From NCBI RefSeq assembly GCF_013393905.1, contig NZ_CP040272.1:3348001-3412000 (forward strand): DNA of 64,000 nt, given 5' to 3'. Below the pieces are notes generated by a model. The model was not told the DNA's origin, did not search any database, and saw only the letters and a program-made list of their open reading frames with translations. Source of the stretch: Nostoc sp. C052. GTDB lineage: Bacteria; Cyanobacteriota; Cyanobacteriia; Cyanobacteriales; Nostocaceae. The position numbers and the translations under genes are program-made. Positions 52,954 through 61,687 of this stretch are shown piece after piece (the first letter of the stretch is position 1; each line of letters starts with the position of its first letter).

Positions 52954-54294
52954 TTAAGCAACCTGTTTGAGTTGTACCTTTAGCCCGTTTTCTGGGCGTA
53001 AGGTAATTGAAGGCTGTGGCACGATTGGGTATCCTGGTACTAAATCCATTTGGAAACTTTGAGCGATAGTTGCCAATAATAAAGCTGCTTCCATCTGAGC
53101 AAAACCTTTACCAATACAAATTCTTGGCCCATCTCCAAAGGGAAAATATACTCCTTTCGGTAGTTGCTTTTCAAATTCCTGTGTCCATCTTTCTGGTTGA
53201 AAAGCTTCAGGATTCTCAAAATACTTGGGATGACGGTGCATTACCCATTGGCTAATCATGATTGCCATGCCTTGGGGAATTTCATAATCACCAATCTGCG
53301 TATCTACTGCTGCTTCTCGCCCCATGAGAGGTACTGGAGGATATAACCGCATTGATTCTTTGATAATTTGCTGTGTATAAACTAACTGTCCAAGATTTTC
53401 CAGTGTTGGTAATTTTCCTTGCAGGACTTGATTTAACTCTGATTGTAATTTTTCACGCACTTCGGGATTTTGCGCCAAGAGCAACCACGTCCAGGATAAA
53501 GTATTTGCAGTAGTTTCATGCCCTGCCAACATTAAGGTAGCTACTTCATCTCGCAGCAATTTATCATCCATCTGCTGAAGAGTTTGTTCGTCTTTTGCTT
53601 CCATTAACATTGTCAACAAATCATTGCTTTTTTCTGCACTATTACGACGTTCTTGAATCAGTTTATAAATAGCTTCATCCATTTGGGCAATAGCGTTACG
53701 ATAACGGATATTTTCAGGTCGGGGAAACCACTCCAATACCAGAAAATTCTGCCGCCGCTTACTTTCAAACCACTGCATTGCTACATCTAGTGCATTGGCA
53801 ACAACTTTGGCTTCTCCTGCATCTACGTCTGAGCTAAATATACACTTCATAACTATTTGCAGCGTTAGGTGCATCATATCTTGATGAACATCATGAGTTT
53901 CACCATCGTGCCAACTTTGAAGCATTTGGTTGGTGTAATCTACCATTATTTGACTATAGGCATTAATCCGTTTTTGGTGAAATACTGGTTGGGCAAGACG
54001 ACGCTGCCAAAACCAGGATTCTCCTTCTGCGCTTAACAACCCTTCTCCTAATAAGGTTTTTAAAGCCCGTAAGCCTCGACTTTTAATAAAATCGTTGCGA
54101 TTTTTGAGAACTTCTTCTATATATTCAGGATTAGTTATTAAACAACTAGATGTTAACCCTAACTGTAAGGGAACAAGATCACCATAATCGCGACAACTGG
54201 TCAGAAATCCTAATGGATCTTGTCCAAGTTCAAGTAGATGTCCAACTATTGAGTTAGCGGACGGTGCTGGTAACTCGAATACATCAGCAGCCAT
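52954..54294 (-). CDS. Cytochrome P450, CYP110-like
   Basis: A 446-residue heme monooxygenase. The heme ligand Cys lies in FPFGDGPRICIGKGFAQME near residue 396. The I-helix oxygen-activation motif is LAGHETTANTL (about 256-266). The ExxR pair is in ESMRLYPP, and the PERF-like element is PERW. The length is normal. CYP110 members are common in Nostoc-type cyanobacteria and may hydroxylate fatty acids or terpenes. There is no membrane anchor, so it should be soluble and use ferredoxin. Its substrate is unknown. No terpene synthase gene is adjacent. Confidence 0.92.
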   Translation of the reverse strand: MAADVFELPAPSANSIVGHLLELGQDPLGFLTSCRDYGDLVPLQLGLTSSCLITNPEYIEEVLKNRNDFIKSRGLRALKTLLGEGLLSAEGESWFWQRRLAQPVFHQKRINAYSQIMVDYTNQMLQSWHDGETHDVHQDMMHLTLQIVMKCIFSSDVDAGEAKVVANALDVAMQWFESKRRQNFLVLEWFPRPENIRYRNAIAQMDEAIYKLIQERRNSAEKSNDLLTMLMEAKDEQTLQQMDDKLLRDEVATLMLAGHETTANTLSWTWLLLAQNPEVREKLQSELNQVLQGKLPTLENLGQLVYTQQIIKESMRLYPPVPLMGREAAVDTQIGDYEIPQGMAIMISQWVMHRHPKYFENPEAFQPERWTQEFEKQLPKGVYFPFGDGPRICIGKGFAQMEAALLLATIAQSFQMDLVPGYPIVPQPSITLRPENGLKVQLKQVA

Positions 54295-54417
54295 AGCAAA
54301 AAACCTCTATTCTTGTGTATATTTAATGACATTGATTCAACGTTAATATTGAATTCTTCCTCCAAGAGAGGTGTTAGGCAAACTGCCTAGAAAATTTGGA
54401 GGGTTCTCAGTATCTTC

Positions 54418-54452
54418 ATGAAAATAACCCCAGAACTTGGGGTTATTTTCAT
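54418..54452 (-). terminator. Strong hairpin after dxs
   Basis: A 15-bp perfect stem (ATGAAAATAACCCCA / TGGGGTTATTTTCAT) with a 5-base loop. It lies 25 bp past the dxs stop on the minus strand and before the P450 gene. T-rich bases are inside the 3' arm. Confidence 0.7.
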
Positions 54453-54476
54453 AAAACTATTCTGACTTAGAATTAG

Positions 54477-56384
54477 CTAAACCACAGCAGATACTTGCTG
54501 CTTAAAGAAAGCTTGCAAAACTCTCTCTGCTATTTGATGGCTAGTTAAACCTAGTTCTGTTTTAGATTCATTGGGTTCTGCATGATCTACCAATACATCT
54601 GGTACACCAAATCGCTTGACAGGAACGAGAATATCTGCATCTAGTAAAGCTTCAGCGATCGCACTACCAAAGCCACCCATCACACAGCCTTCTTCTAAGG
54701 TGACAACGCGGCCAATTTTCTTAGCTAAAGGCAAAATCAACTCGGTATCCAAAGGCTTAACGAAACGGGCATTAATTACAGTTGCTTCAATACCATGTTC
54801 GCTAAGAATTTCAGCGGCTTGCATTCCTGGATAGACCATTGTGCCATAAGCAACAATTAACACGTCATCGCCTGTACGCAGAATTTCGCCTTTGCCGATT
54901 TCCAAAGGTTCCCAACCTTCCTCCATCAAGGGAACGCCGTAACCATTGCCACGCGGATAACGCATCGCAATTGGCCCACTGGTATGGTTAACACCAGTTA
55001 CTACCATGCTTTGCAGTTCTGCTTCGTCTTTGGGGGCCATGATTACCATATTGGGAATGCAACGCAGATAGGCAATGTCATACATACCTTGGTGGGTGGG
55101 GCCATCCGATCCTACGATTCCTGCCCGATCCAAGCAGAAGAATACTGGCAGGTTTTGGATGCAGACATCATGAATGATTTGGTCGTAGGCGCGTTGTAGG
55201 AAGGTGGAATAAATAGCCGCAACGGGTCGCATACCTTCGGTTGCAAGTCCTGCTGCTAGAGTAATTGCGTGTTGTTCCGCAATGCCGACATCAATATATT
55301 GATTGGGCAGTTTTGCCTGAAGTTTATCTAAGCCTGTCCCCGTTGCCATCGCCGCAGTAATGCCGACGATTTTCGGGTTTTGTTCGGCAAGTTTCACAAG
55401 AGTGTGAGAAAAGACTTTGGCATAAGCCGGGGGTTTGGGTTTATTAGAAGGAATGGCTTTGCCTGTTGCTACGTTGAAGGGGCTTTGGGCGTGGTAGCCA
55501 ACTTGATCTAGTTCGGCAATTTCATAACCTTTGCCTTTGACTGTTGCGACGTGTACCAAAACTGGGCCTGGTATCTGATGTGCCTGTTGGAAGGTGGTAA
55601 TCAATTCTTCGAGATTATGTCCATCCACCGGCCCAATGTAGGTAAAGCCGAGTTCTTCAAAAACTGCACCTACCTTGGGAACAGCCAAACGTTTCATACC
55701 TTCTTTGATGCGTCCGAGTTCAGGAGACAAGGATTCACCCACGAAGGGAATTTGCTTAAACTGTTCTTCAAGATTATCTTTAATAAATTGCACCGGTTGG
55801 CTGAGGCGCATTTTGTTGAGATAGCGGGGAATCGCGCCGACGTTGCGAGATATGGACATGTCGTTGTCGTTGAGAACAACTAACAGGTTAGTTTTCGGCA
55901 TGTGTCCGGCATGGTTGATGGCTTCTAAAGCCATACCGCCAGTTAGCGCCCCATCGCCGATCACAGCAACGGCTTTAAATTTTTCCCCTTTCAAGTCTCG
56001 CGCTAAAGCCATGCCCAATGCTGCGGAAATACTTGTAGAAGCGTGTCCAGCCCCAAAGTGGTCAAACTTGTTTTCACCGCGTTTGAGATAACCTGCAACT
56101 CCGTCCTTTTGTCTGAGGGTGTGGAAGCGATCGTAACGTCCGGTAAGCAGTTTGTGGGGATAAGCTTGATGTCCTACATCCCAAATCACTTTATCCCGAT
56201 CTAAGTCTAGTGTCTGATAAAGTCCTAGTGTCAATTCGACAACACCCAACCCTGGCCCCAAGTGTCCACCATTAACTGCTACTGTTTGGAGATGCTTATC
56301 TCGAATCTGACGGGCAATCTGTTGTAGTTGGCGAACAGATAAACCGTGCAACTGATTAGGATGGGTGATTTCGCTCAGATGCAT
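54477..56384 (-). CDS. dxs: 1-deoxy-D-xylulose-5-phosphate synthase
   Basis: A 635-residue thiamine-diphosphate enzyme that starts the MEP isoprenoid pathway from pyruvate and glyceraldehyde 3-phosphate. Visible marks are HQAYPHKLLTGR, FGAGHASTSISAALGMA (the usual GHSSTS variant), the ThDP motif GDGALTGGMALEAINHAG with the later NDNDMSISRNVG, and AEQHAITLAAGLA. The C-terminal transketolase domain is complete. The gene stands alone. Its product feeds carotenoid and phytyl synthesis (compare chlP). Confidence 0.97.
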   Translation of the reverse strand: MHLSEITHPNQLHGLSVRQLQQIARQIRDKHLQTVAVNGGHLGPGLGVVELTLGLYQTLDLDRDKVIWDVGHQAYPHKLLTGRYDRFHTLRQKDGVAGYLKRGENKFDHFGAGHASTSISAALGMALARDLKGEKFKAVAVIGDGALTGGMALEAINHAGHMPKTNLLVVLNDNDMSISRNVGAIPRYLNKMRLSQPVQFIKDNLEEQFKQIPFVGESLSPELGRIKEGMKRLAVPKVGAVFEELGFTYIGPVDGHNLEELITTFQQAHQIPGPVLVHVATVKGKGYEIAELDQVGYHAQSPFNVATGKAIPSNKPKPPAYAKVFSHTLVKLAEQNPKIVGITAAMATGTGLDKLQAKLPNQYIDVGIAEQHAITLAAGLATEGMRPVAAIYSTFLQRAYDQIIHDVCIQNLPVFFCLDRAGIVGSDGPTHQGMYDIAYLRCIPNMVIMAPKDEAELQSMVVTGVNHTSGPIAMRYPRGNGYGVPLMEEGWEPLEIGKGEILRTGDDVLIVAYGTMVYPGMQAAEILSEHGIEATVINARFVKPLDTELILPLAKKIGRVVTLEEGCVMGGFGSAIAEALLDADILVPVKRFGVPDVLVDHAEPNESKTELGLTSHQIAERVLQAFFKQQVSAVV

Positions 56385-57116
56385 ATTATAAGGTTTTCCT
56401 CTCTAAACTTCGAGTTTCGGTATTTTGATTTTCCCACGGTCGGGTTGTTCACAGAATCAAACTCTTACATTGTTACTAAGTTGTAGTGGAAAGTATAACT
56501 TCGTAATTGATAATGGTGAAAAATTTGTTAACCATTAACAATTCGTCAAATTAAATTGCAATCAGTTAAAGTTATAACACATTTGTCAATAAGTAATGCT
56601 ACTTAAAAGTTGTTTGTAACCCGTATAGAAAAACAAGTTTTTTAGAAGTAATTTGCGGAAGTTCCCTGCGAGGATTACTCAGTTTCACCTTTTTAAGTTA
56701 GTAAAAAAGAAAGTTAAATATTTTATTTCTAACTATATATCTAGCATATTTGCTGGTAAATATTTCACTATTGTTGCTTCTGTTCTGCGGTGACAGGAGC
56801 TAATTTTATCAGCGATCGCTAGTTTAGCTAAACTCAATAGACATGTATCTAAAAGTACTTATTTATTCTGGTGGGATTCAGTATTTACTATGTCAGTCCC
56901 GGTAATCTCAATAGGGTTCGGTGAAGGTTTGACGCGGTAAATCATCACAAAGACGCGATAAATCGCCGTCTCTACAATAATCATTTATCGCGGCTCTTGG
57001 CGTAACCGAAGAGTATTGCCAGTAACTTAATATTTTTCTGAATCACTCGTGAAAAACAAGATCCCCGACAACTTTGACGAAGTCGGGGATCTGCGGATTG
57101 CTGCTATATTTATTCT
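56385..57116. other. Dxs leader and repeat-containing spacer
   Basis: The 732 bp hold a long AT-rich leader of dxs and HIP1 (near 56813). They also hold a GACGCGATAAATCGCCGTCT repeat (56951-56975) and a copy of the AGATCCCC palindrome (57059-57092). No frame is convincing. Confidence 0.5.
57059..57092. repeat. Dispersed palindrome, copy 5
   Basis: AGATCCCCGACAACTTTGAC followed by GAAGTCGGGGATCT, almost the same as copy 2. It lies just past the 3' end of the minus-strand gene at 57117. Confidence 0.75.
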
Positions 57117-57563
57117 TTATTTACCAAAAGCATCTTTAATGTTTTCGACGGTGCGTTCAACAGCATTTTTTGTTTTATCTACTGCTTCTTTAGTCCGAGA
57201 TGCATCTTCATTTGCTCTTCTTTGAATTGTCGCTGCATCTTTCTTGGCTTTGCGTTCAGCAAAACTACCATTATCTGTTGCTTGGTCAACTTTACTGGCA
57301 TTGCTCTTGGCAGCATCCTTAACTTTATCTGCCGCATCATCAATGAAATTTTTGGTTCGTCCAGCATCTCTACTGGCTTTTTCTTGAGCGCGATCGCCTG
57401 CGTCTGAGGATGCAATCAAGGTTGCAGCAGGATCAGCCATTGCTGAGGTGTTTGAGAAAAATGCACCTTGCCAAACAAAAGCGATCGCTAACATCCCAAG
57501 CAATGCTGTAGCCATCCAGCGTTTTACTGTGGAAAGCTGTTTTGTAACATAATTCTGTTTCAT
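57117..57563 (-). CDS. Exported helical, LEA-like protein
   Basis: A 148-residue protein from the ATG at 57563; an ATG at 57578 is also possible. The signal peptide is TALLGMLAIAFVWQGAFFSN, then Ala-rich. The mature part is nearly all Lys, Asp, Ala and Arg in amphipathic repeats (DDAADKVKDAAKSNASKVDQ, KAVDKTKNAVERT-like), as in LEA group-3-type or CsbD-like stress proteins. Such proteins protect membranes during drying or salt stress. The family call is by composition, without a diagnostic motif. Confidence 0.65.
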   Translation of the reverse strand: MKQNYVTKQLSTVKRWMATALLGMLAIAFVWQGAFFSNTSAMADPAATLIASSDAGDRAQEKASRDAGRTKNFIDDAADKVKDAAKSNASKVDQATDNGSFAERKAKKDAATIQRRANEDASRTKEAVDKTKNAVERTVENIKDAFGK

Positions 57564-57961
57564 ACAAGACAATCTCATGTGATTTACTATACTAAATCTA
57601 CTTTATTTAGCTGATTAGCCATATCGATCCCTAGATAGAAGTTCTAGCGTCAATAGTTATGAAATGAATTCACTATTTTGATAGATTGAATTTTGAGTAA
57701 AGATTATTTCTTGGTAATTAGGGAACTCCAAGAAATAAATTATCCAATATTGTGGGGTGGGCGACACGAGAGTTAATTGAATATTTTTTTATTTGTCAGT
57801 CCCTTAAAGTTTGAATTAAACATTAGACCTCTTGCAAAAAGCACTTTTGCAAGAGGGGAAAAGGGTAAAGGTTAAAGGGGAAGGGGACAATACAGAACTT
57901 TTTCTCCTTTTCCCGACTTATGCAAGAAGTCTATTAACTTGCGATCGCTTCCAGGCGGTGG
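57564..57961. other. Spacer with MITE copy and heptamers
   Basis: It contains the MITE-like copy at 57721-57803 and GTTAAAG heptamer repeats (57853-57915). No gene on the plus strand is supported; an open frame at 57832-58251 is the shadow of the next gene. Confidence 0.5.
57721..57803. repeat. MITE-like element, short copy, inverted
   Basis: It begins GGGAACTCCAAGAAATAAAT and ends ATTTGTCAGTCCC, the same ends as the 12300 copy in reverse order. The inner hairpin is largely deleted (83 bp instead of 124). Confidence 0.7.
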
Positions 57962-58360
57962 TTACGCTATCGCAACTGACTTTTTACGGTTGGGACGCTT
58001 GCGTTCTGATTTTTTCTTCAGTCCGACTGCTTGGGCTTGATCGCTATCTGAGCCATATTGGCCGCGAATCACTTCTTTCATGGCTAATACAGCATTGTGA
58101 AATTCCCATTCTGCTAATCGCGCCGCGTCAGCAGCAGCACGGTATAAAGTTAGTTTTTCAGTTTCGGCTTGTTGCTGCGCCAGCATCGTCTGATAAGCTT
58201 GCTGTAAGTTTGCTACAGACGCATCAGTACGGGTTGTGTTGTATGTGCTGATGGTTTGCAAGCCGTGTAATGAGTTTATATCTTGACTAATTGATTGAGA
58301 AGGCAGACGGCGGGTTTGATCTTGGGCGGGCATATAAGCATACTGGTATAGGTTATACAT
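57962..58360 (-). CDS. Small helical protein of unknown function
   Basis: A 132-residue protein with a helical middle (NLQQAYQTMLAQQQAETEKL, YRAAADAARLAEWEFHNAVL) and a Lys/Arg-rich tail (LKKKSERKRPNRKKS). There is no signal peptide or membrane helix, so it should be cytosolic. The tail could bind nucleic acid. No family is recognised. It looks real because of its composition and clean ATG. Confidence 0.6.
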   Translation of the reverse strand: MYNLYQYAYMPAQDQTRRLPSQSISQDINSLHGLQTISTYNTTRTDASVANLQQAYQTMLAQQQAETEKLTLYRAAADAARLAEWEFHNAVLAMKEVIRGQYGSDSDQAQAVGLKKKSERKRPNRKKSVAIA

Positions 58361-58825
58361 TTAATGTGCCCATTAGAACAAAAAAACTAACGATAAGGTG
58401 AAATTTTTAGATTGAACAAGGTTAAAAAAAGTCTGAGTTAATTTTTGCATGGCAAAACAATGGCATTGTTAGTCGAAACAATGGCATTGTTAGCCGAAAC
58501 AATGCCATTGTCAGCCGAAACAATCGCATTATCAGTTGAAACAATCCCATTGTCAGCCGAAACAATGGCATTGTCAGCCGAAACAATGGCATTGTTAGCC
58601 GAAACAATGGCATTGTTAGTTGAAACAATGCCATTGCAGAACGTTGCATTAGATAGCGTAGCGATCGCAATTACAGTAGTTTTGGGAATCATTAAAACTA
58701 TGACTTACGCACGAGTTAGAAATAACGAACCGCAGAGGCGCAGAGAACACGGAAAAATCAGAGTTTGAGAGATATTTTGCGTAAGTCCTAAAAACAATAC
58801 AATGCTATACATATTTGGAGTTTTG
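58361..58825. other. Spacer containing a 21-bp minisatellite
   Basis: This region holds the nine-unit array (58454-58642), listed separately, then a dispersed piece (GAACCGCAGAGGCGCAGAGA, near 58728) also seen near 10380 in related form. The reading frames on both strands across the array are products of its 21-bp (7-codon) period. Confidence 0.6.
58454..58642. repeat. 21-bp tandem array with palindromic units
   Basis: Nine units of 21 bp, of the form GAAACAATGGCATTGTTAGC plus C. Each contains the odd palindrome ACAATG-G-CATTGT or a variant with centre CC, CG or GC. Unit 4 is the most diverged; unit 9 is degenerate. As 21 is divisible by 3, several frames on both strands stay open, but none looks like a protein. 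Confidence 0.85.
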
Positions 58826-59590
58826 ATGAATCCTCATAAGCTGTTACCTACTTTGTCTTCCATCACAACATCTGATGATTGGTACACCTACTACAAAGCC
58901 AATGCTAAGTTTCAATTAGAAATCCCTTGGAAGCGGGGTGCAGAAATCACAAAGGATGAACAGAATGCCATAGCAGATTCTTTAGCAGCTTGGCAGTTGG
59001 GTGAGACATCAGATGGGTTGCACTTATTAGCTACTGCTCAAAACTATGCACAGCGCATCAAAGATCCTAAATATGTTGATGTAATTGAACTATTCATCAA
59101 AGAAGAACAACGTCACGGAAGCGACTTAGGAAAGTTTCTCGATCTTGCCCAAATTCCTCGGTTGCAGCGTAACTGGGGCGATACGTTGTTTCGGAAAATA
59201 CGCTATGCAATTCCAATGATGGAGATTTGGACAACTCCTGTGATTATGGTTGAAACTTTAGCATTGGTCTATTACAAAGCAATTCAAAACGCAACAAATT
59301 CCCCTGTTTTAAAGCAGTTGTGTCAACAAATATTGAGAGACGAAGTAAAGCATATTCGTTTTCAGTACGAGCGTCTGGCAGTTCTACACCGAAACCGCCC
59401 TATATGGTTACGGAAGCTCACTTATCTTATGCAGCATTTTCTTTACTATGTACCAGTGATTCTAGTTTGGATTGGTCATCATCGCGCACTCAAAGCCGGA
59501 GGACATAGTTTTACAAGTTACTGGCGGGATGCTTGGGTAAAAATGAATTTTGCTTGGGAGCGAATGAAACCAGAAAGATACCAGTGGTAG
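58826..59590 (+). CDS. Ferritin-like di-iron protein
   Basis: A 254-residue helical protein from the ATG at 58826, which has GGAG at the right distance; an ATG at 58802 lacks one. The four-helix di-iron ligands are visible: Glu in FIKEEQRHGSDLG (ExxH), Glu in MVETLALVYYKA and ExxH in RDEVKHIRFQYERL. A C-terminal hydrophobic helix is present (FLYYVPVILVWIG). It resembles ferritin-like proteins of cyanobacteria of unknown reaction, possibly an oxidase or iron sensor. It follows the minisatellite. A membrane-associated di-iron enzyme is an option. Confidence 0.8.
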   Translation: MNPHKLLPTLSSITTSDDWYTYYKANAKFQLEIPWKRGAEITKDEQNAIADSLAAWQLGETSDGLHLLATAQNYAQRIKDPKYVDVIELFIKEEQRHGSDLGKFLDLAQIPRLQRNWGDTLFRKIRYAIPMMEIWTTPVIMVETLALVYYKAIQNATNSPVLKQLCQQILRDEVKHIRFQYERLAVLHRNRPIWLRKLTYLMQHFLYYVPVILVWIGHHRALKAGGHSFTSYWRDAWVKMNFAWERMKPERYQW

Positions 59591-59635
59591 CATATCGATG
59601 TGTGGACTTCCTCTACATACAACACTCAGAAAGCA

Positions 59636-60598
59636 TCAAGCTGACATCAATTGCTGGATGCGCTGCGGTTCCTCTCCCAGCCAATCTGGATTTTGGGCAG
59701 TGCTGTCAAATATTGATGAGGTTTTGAACGGCTCAAACTCGCCGCGTGATGCTGCTTCTGCCGTTTTTGCTAAGAGCGATCGCACTTGCTCGTCATTCAT
59801 TGGCTGGAACGTCCGCACTGCTTCAAAAGCTTGCTCTAGAATTTCCATACTGTCAATTCCGGTAATCACAACCGATGTCGGCAGATTCAAAGCATAGTGT
59901 AAACACTCAATTGGCGTTACTGTCTTTGACCGTAAAAGAATACCATTTGCCAAGCTTTTCATCCCCAAAACGCCGATGTTTTGTTTCACAAGTTCTGGTA
60001 CAACTAGTTTTGCAAAGCTTCGGTAGTGGGCATCCATCACATTTAGCGGCATCTGCACTGTATCAAATTTAAACCCGTGAGCAGCTGCAACTTCTAGCGT
60101 ATGTAGATGAATATGGGGATCTTTGTGTCCAGTGAAGCCGATGTATCGGAGTTTTCCAGCTTCTCGCGCCTCAATGAAGGCAGCATTTGCCCCTTCTGGA
60201 TCAAAAATTCGATGGGGATCTTCGTATCGAATCATTTCGTGATGCTGAACCAGATCGATACAATCAACTTGCAAGCGTTTGAGTGATTCGTCTAACTGTT
60301 TTGCAGCTTCTTTTTTAGAACGACCATCGATTTTCGTCATCAGAAACACTTTATCTCGATAGCGATCGCGCAGTGCTTTTCCCATACGAATTTCGCTGAC
60401 TCCACCGTTGTAATCCCAACTGTTATCCATAAAAGTGATGCCGCGATCGATGGCTGTTCTCACAATACGGATAGCCAATTGCTCATCAACGTGCTTCAAG
60501 GCGATGTGCCAACCGCCCAACCCAATGGCGGAAACTTTCTCTCCTGTGCTACCGAGTACTCGATATTGCATTTCTGAATTTGACGTAGTTTCTGACAT
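59636..60598 (-). CDS. Aldo/keto reductase
   Basis: A 320-residue TIM-barrel NADPH reductase. Catalytic residues are visible: Asp in FMDNSWDYNGG with the nearby Tyr, Lys in KVFLMTKIDG, and His in DLVQHHEMIR. The N-terminus YRVLGSTGEKVSAIGLGGWH and the C-terminal VVITGIDSMEILEQAFEA complete the fold. The substrate is unknown; such enzymes reduce aldehydes or ketones. It faces the ferritin-like gene with 45 bp between stops. The start ATG at 60598 is preceded by GGAGAACAC, a usable ribosome site. Confidence 0.9.
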   Translation of the reverse strand: MSETTSNSEMQYRVLGSTGEKVSAIGLGGWHIALKHVDEQLAIRIVRTAIDRGITFMDNSWDYNGGVSEIRMGKALRDRYRDKVFLMTKIDGRSKKEAAKQLDESLKRLQVDCIDLVQHHEMIRYEDPHRIFDPEGANAAFIEAREAGKLRYIGFTGHKDPHIHLHTLEVAAAHGFKFDTVQMPLNVMDAHYRSFAKLVVPELVKQNIGVLGMKSLANGILLRSKTVTPIECLHYALNLPTSVVITGIDSMEILEQAFEAVRTFQPMNDEQVRSLLAKTAEAASRGEFEPFKTSSIFDSTAQNPDWLGEEPQRIQQLMSA

Positions 60599-60899
60599 GT
60601 GTTCTCCAAGGCTTTCAGCTATTACTCAAGTACATATAGCCACCTGCCAATTCAAACACAAGGCAAAGTTGACAATATCTTGCTGTAGATACACTTTTCA
60701 GCGCGATCGGGAAAAGATTCAAGAAGCCAAAATATCGATGGCAATTTCGGATATTTGAGGTAAAGAATTGAGATTATTGTAGAGACGGCGATTCATCGCG
60801 TCTCTTGCTTTAACCGAACAGTGTTAAGGGCACAGCATTACTGTGCCCCTACAACATATTTGGTTCAAATAAATGAAAACTGTTGTAAAACATTAACAA
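60599..60899. repeat. Spacer with GACGGCGAT repeat
   Basis: AGAGACGGCGATTCATCGCG at 60781-60800 continues into TCTCTTGCTTTAACCGAACA, followed by the foldback GGGCACAGCATTACTGTGCCC (60829-60849). These are members of the dispersed palindrome family. No gene is visible. Confidence 0.55.
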
Positions 60900-61205
60900 T
60901 TATTTACCGCTATAGAAAAAGGCAATTTCTTTTTCTTTTAGGGGTGCGAAATCAGCATCTACAAGTAATTGGTCTAGTTCTGCTTGGGGAATGTGCTTTG
61001 CGCCAATTCGCACAATGCGCGATCGCATCGTATTAGATACACCACTGCGCTGTCTATTGCCTTCTAGCGCCATAACTTTACCATAAAGTTCTAACTTGGC
61101 AGGCGGAATAGGAGAACCATCAAAATCAATTCCCTGTGCGATCGCTTCATCAATCGCATCAGCCCCAGTAGTAGTTTGATTCCCTGAGTTAGTTTCGGTA
61201 GGCAT
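60900..61205 (-). CDS. Small conserved-looking cytosolic protein
   Basis: A 101-residue protein without signal peptide or membrane helix. It has a polar N-terminus (TNSGNQTTTGADAIDEAIAQ) and a compact helical rest (SPIPPAKLELYGKVMALEGN, HIPQAELDQLLVDADFAPLK) ending in FFYSGK. The composition is clearly coding-like and the ATG is clean. No family is recognised, and its neighbours give no clue. A tentative function is not offered. Confidence 0.65.
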   Translation of the reverse strand: MPTETNSGNQTTTGADAIDEAIAQGIDFDGSPIPPAKLELYGKVMALEGNRQRSGVSNTMRSRIVRIGAKHIPQAELDQLLVDADFAPLKEKEIAFFYSGK

Positions 61206-61275
61206 GGTGATTTTCTCTTCTTAGCTATGGGTAGATTTTACCAGCCTTGCTGACACCAAAGCCGCCAAAGGTTAA

Positions 61276-61530
61276 CTAATCACGAGCTTGTCGCGTCACC
61301 ACACCACCAACAAACGCCCCTAAGATAGTGCCTGTCCAAAGTCCTGTTGTGCTACCTTGCCACATTGCCCCTGGCGTCATCCAAGCATTGCACATCTCCT
61401 TTAAACCCCAAGGTTGGTTTTGGCACTTTTGGCTATGGAGCATCATGGTGATTTGCCCACTGGTGTAAGCGCCAAAAAAACCTGATGACAAAGCCAAAAA
61501 AGTACAAATTAAAATTTTATTTTTTGTCAT
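61276..61530 (-). CDS. Small glycine-rich membrane protein
   Basis: An 84-residue protein with two hydrophobic segments (ILICTFLALSSGFFGAYTSG and TGLWTGTILGAFVGGVVT) around a loop with two cysteines (KCQNQPWGLKEMCNAW). The second segment has Gly-zipper spacing. It should be a small integral membrane protein; function unknown. Clean ATG at 61530. Confidence 0.6.
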   Translation of the reverse strand: MTKNKILICTFLALSSGFFGAYTSGQITMMLHSQKCQNQPWGLKEMCNAWMTPGAMWQGSTTGLWTGTILGAFVGGVVTRQARD

Positions 61531-61552
61531 TAGTCATTAGTCATCTAAAACT

Positions 61553-61663
61553 GGTTCCCAGCCTCCAGGCTGGGAACCCATTCTGAGAGGCTCCGCCTCC
61601 TCTTTCTTGACCAGAGGCAGAGCCTCTGGGAATACATTCCCAGCCTCCAGGCTGGGAACGAGG
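61553..61663. repeat. Composite inverted repeat block
   Basis: Two identical palindromes (TTCCCAGCC..GGCTGGGAA around TCCA, at 61555 and 61637) flank AGAGGCTCCGCCTCCT and CCAGAGGCAGAGCCTCTGG. The whole forms a large foldback of about 110 bp. It lies between the small membrane protein and ppc. Confidence 0.7.
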
Positions 61664-61687
61664 CTATGCCCCATGCCCAATTCCCAA

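Noticed and set aside
57832..58251. A 139-codon plus-strand frame
   Set aside because: It mostly runs antisense to the small helical protein and begins in heptamer repeat.
58445..58768. Heptapeptide-repeat proteins (ETMALLA and NAIVSAN types) on both strands
   Set aside because: The open frames follow from the 21-bp period of the array; no signal, start context or downstream domain supports translation.
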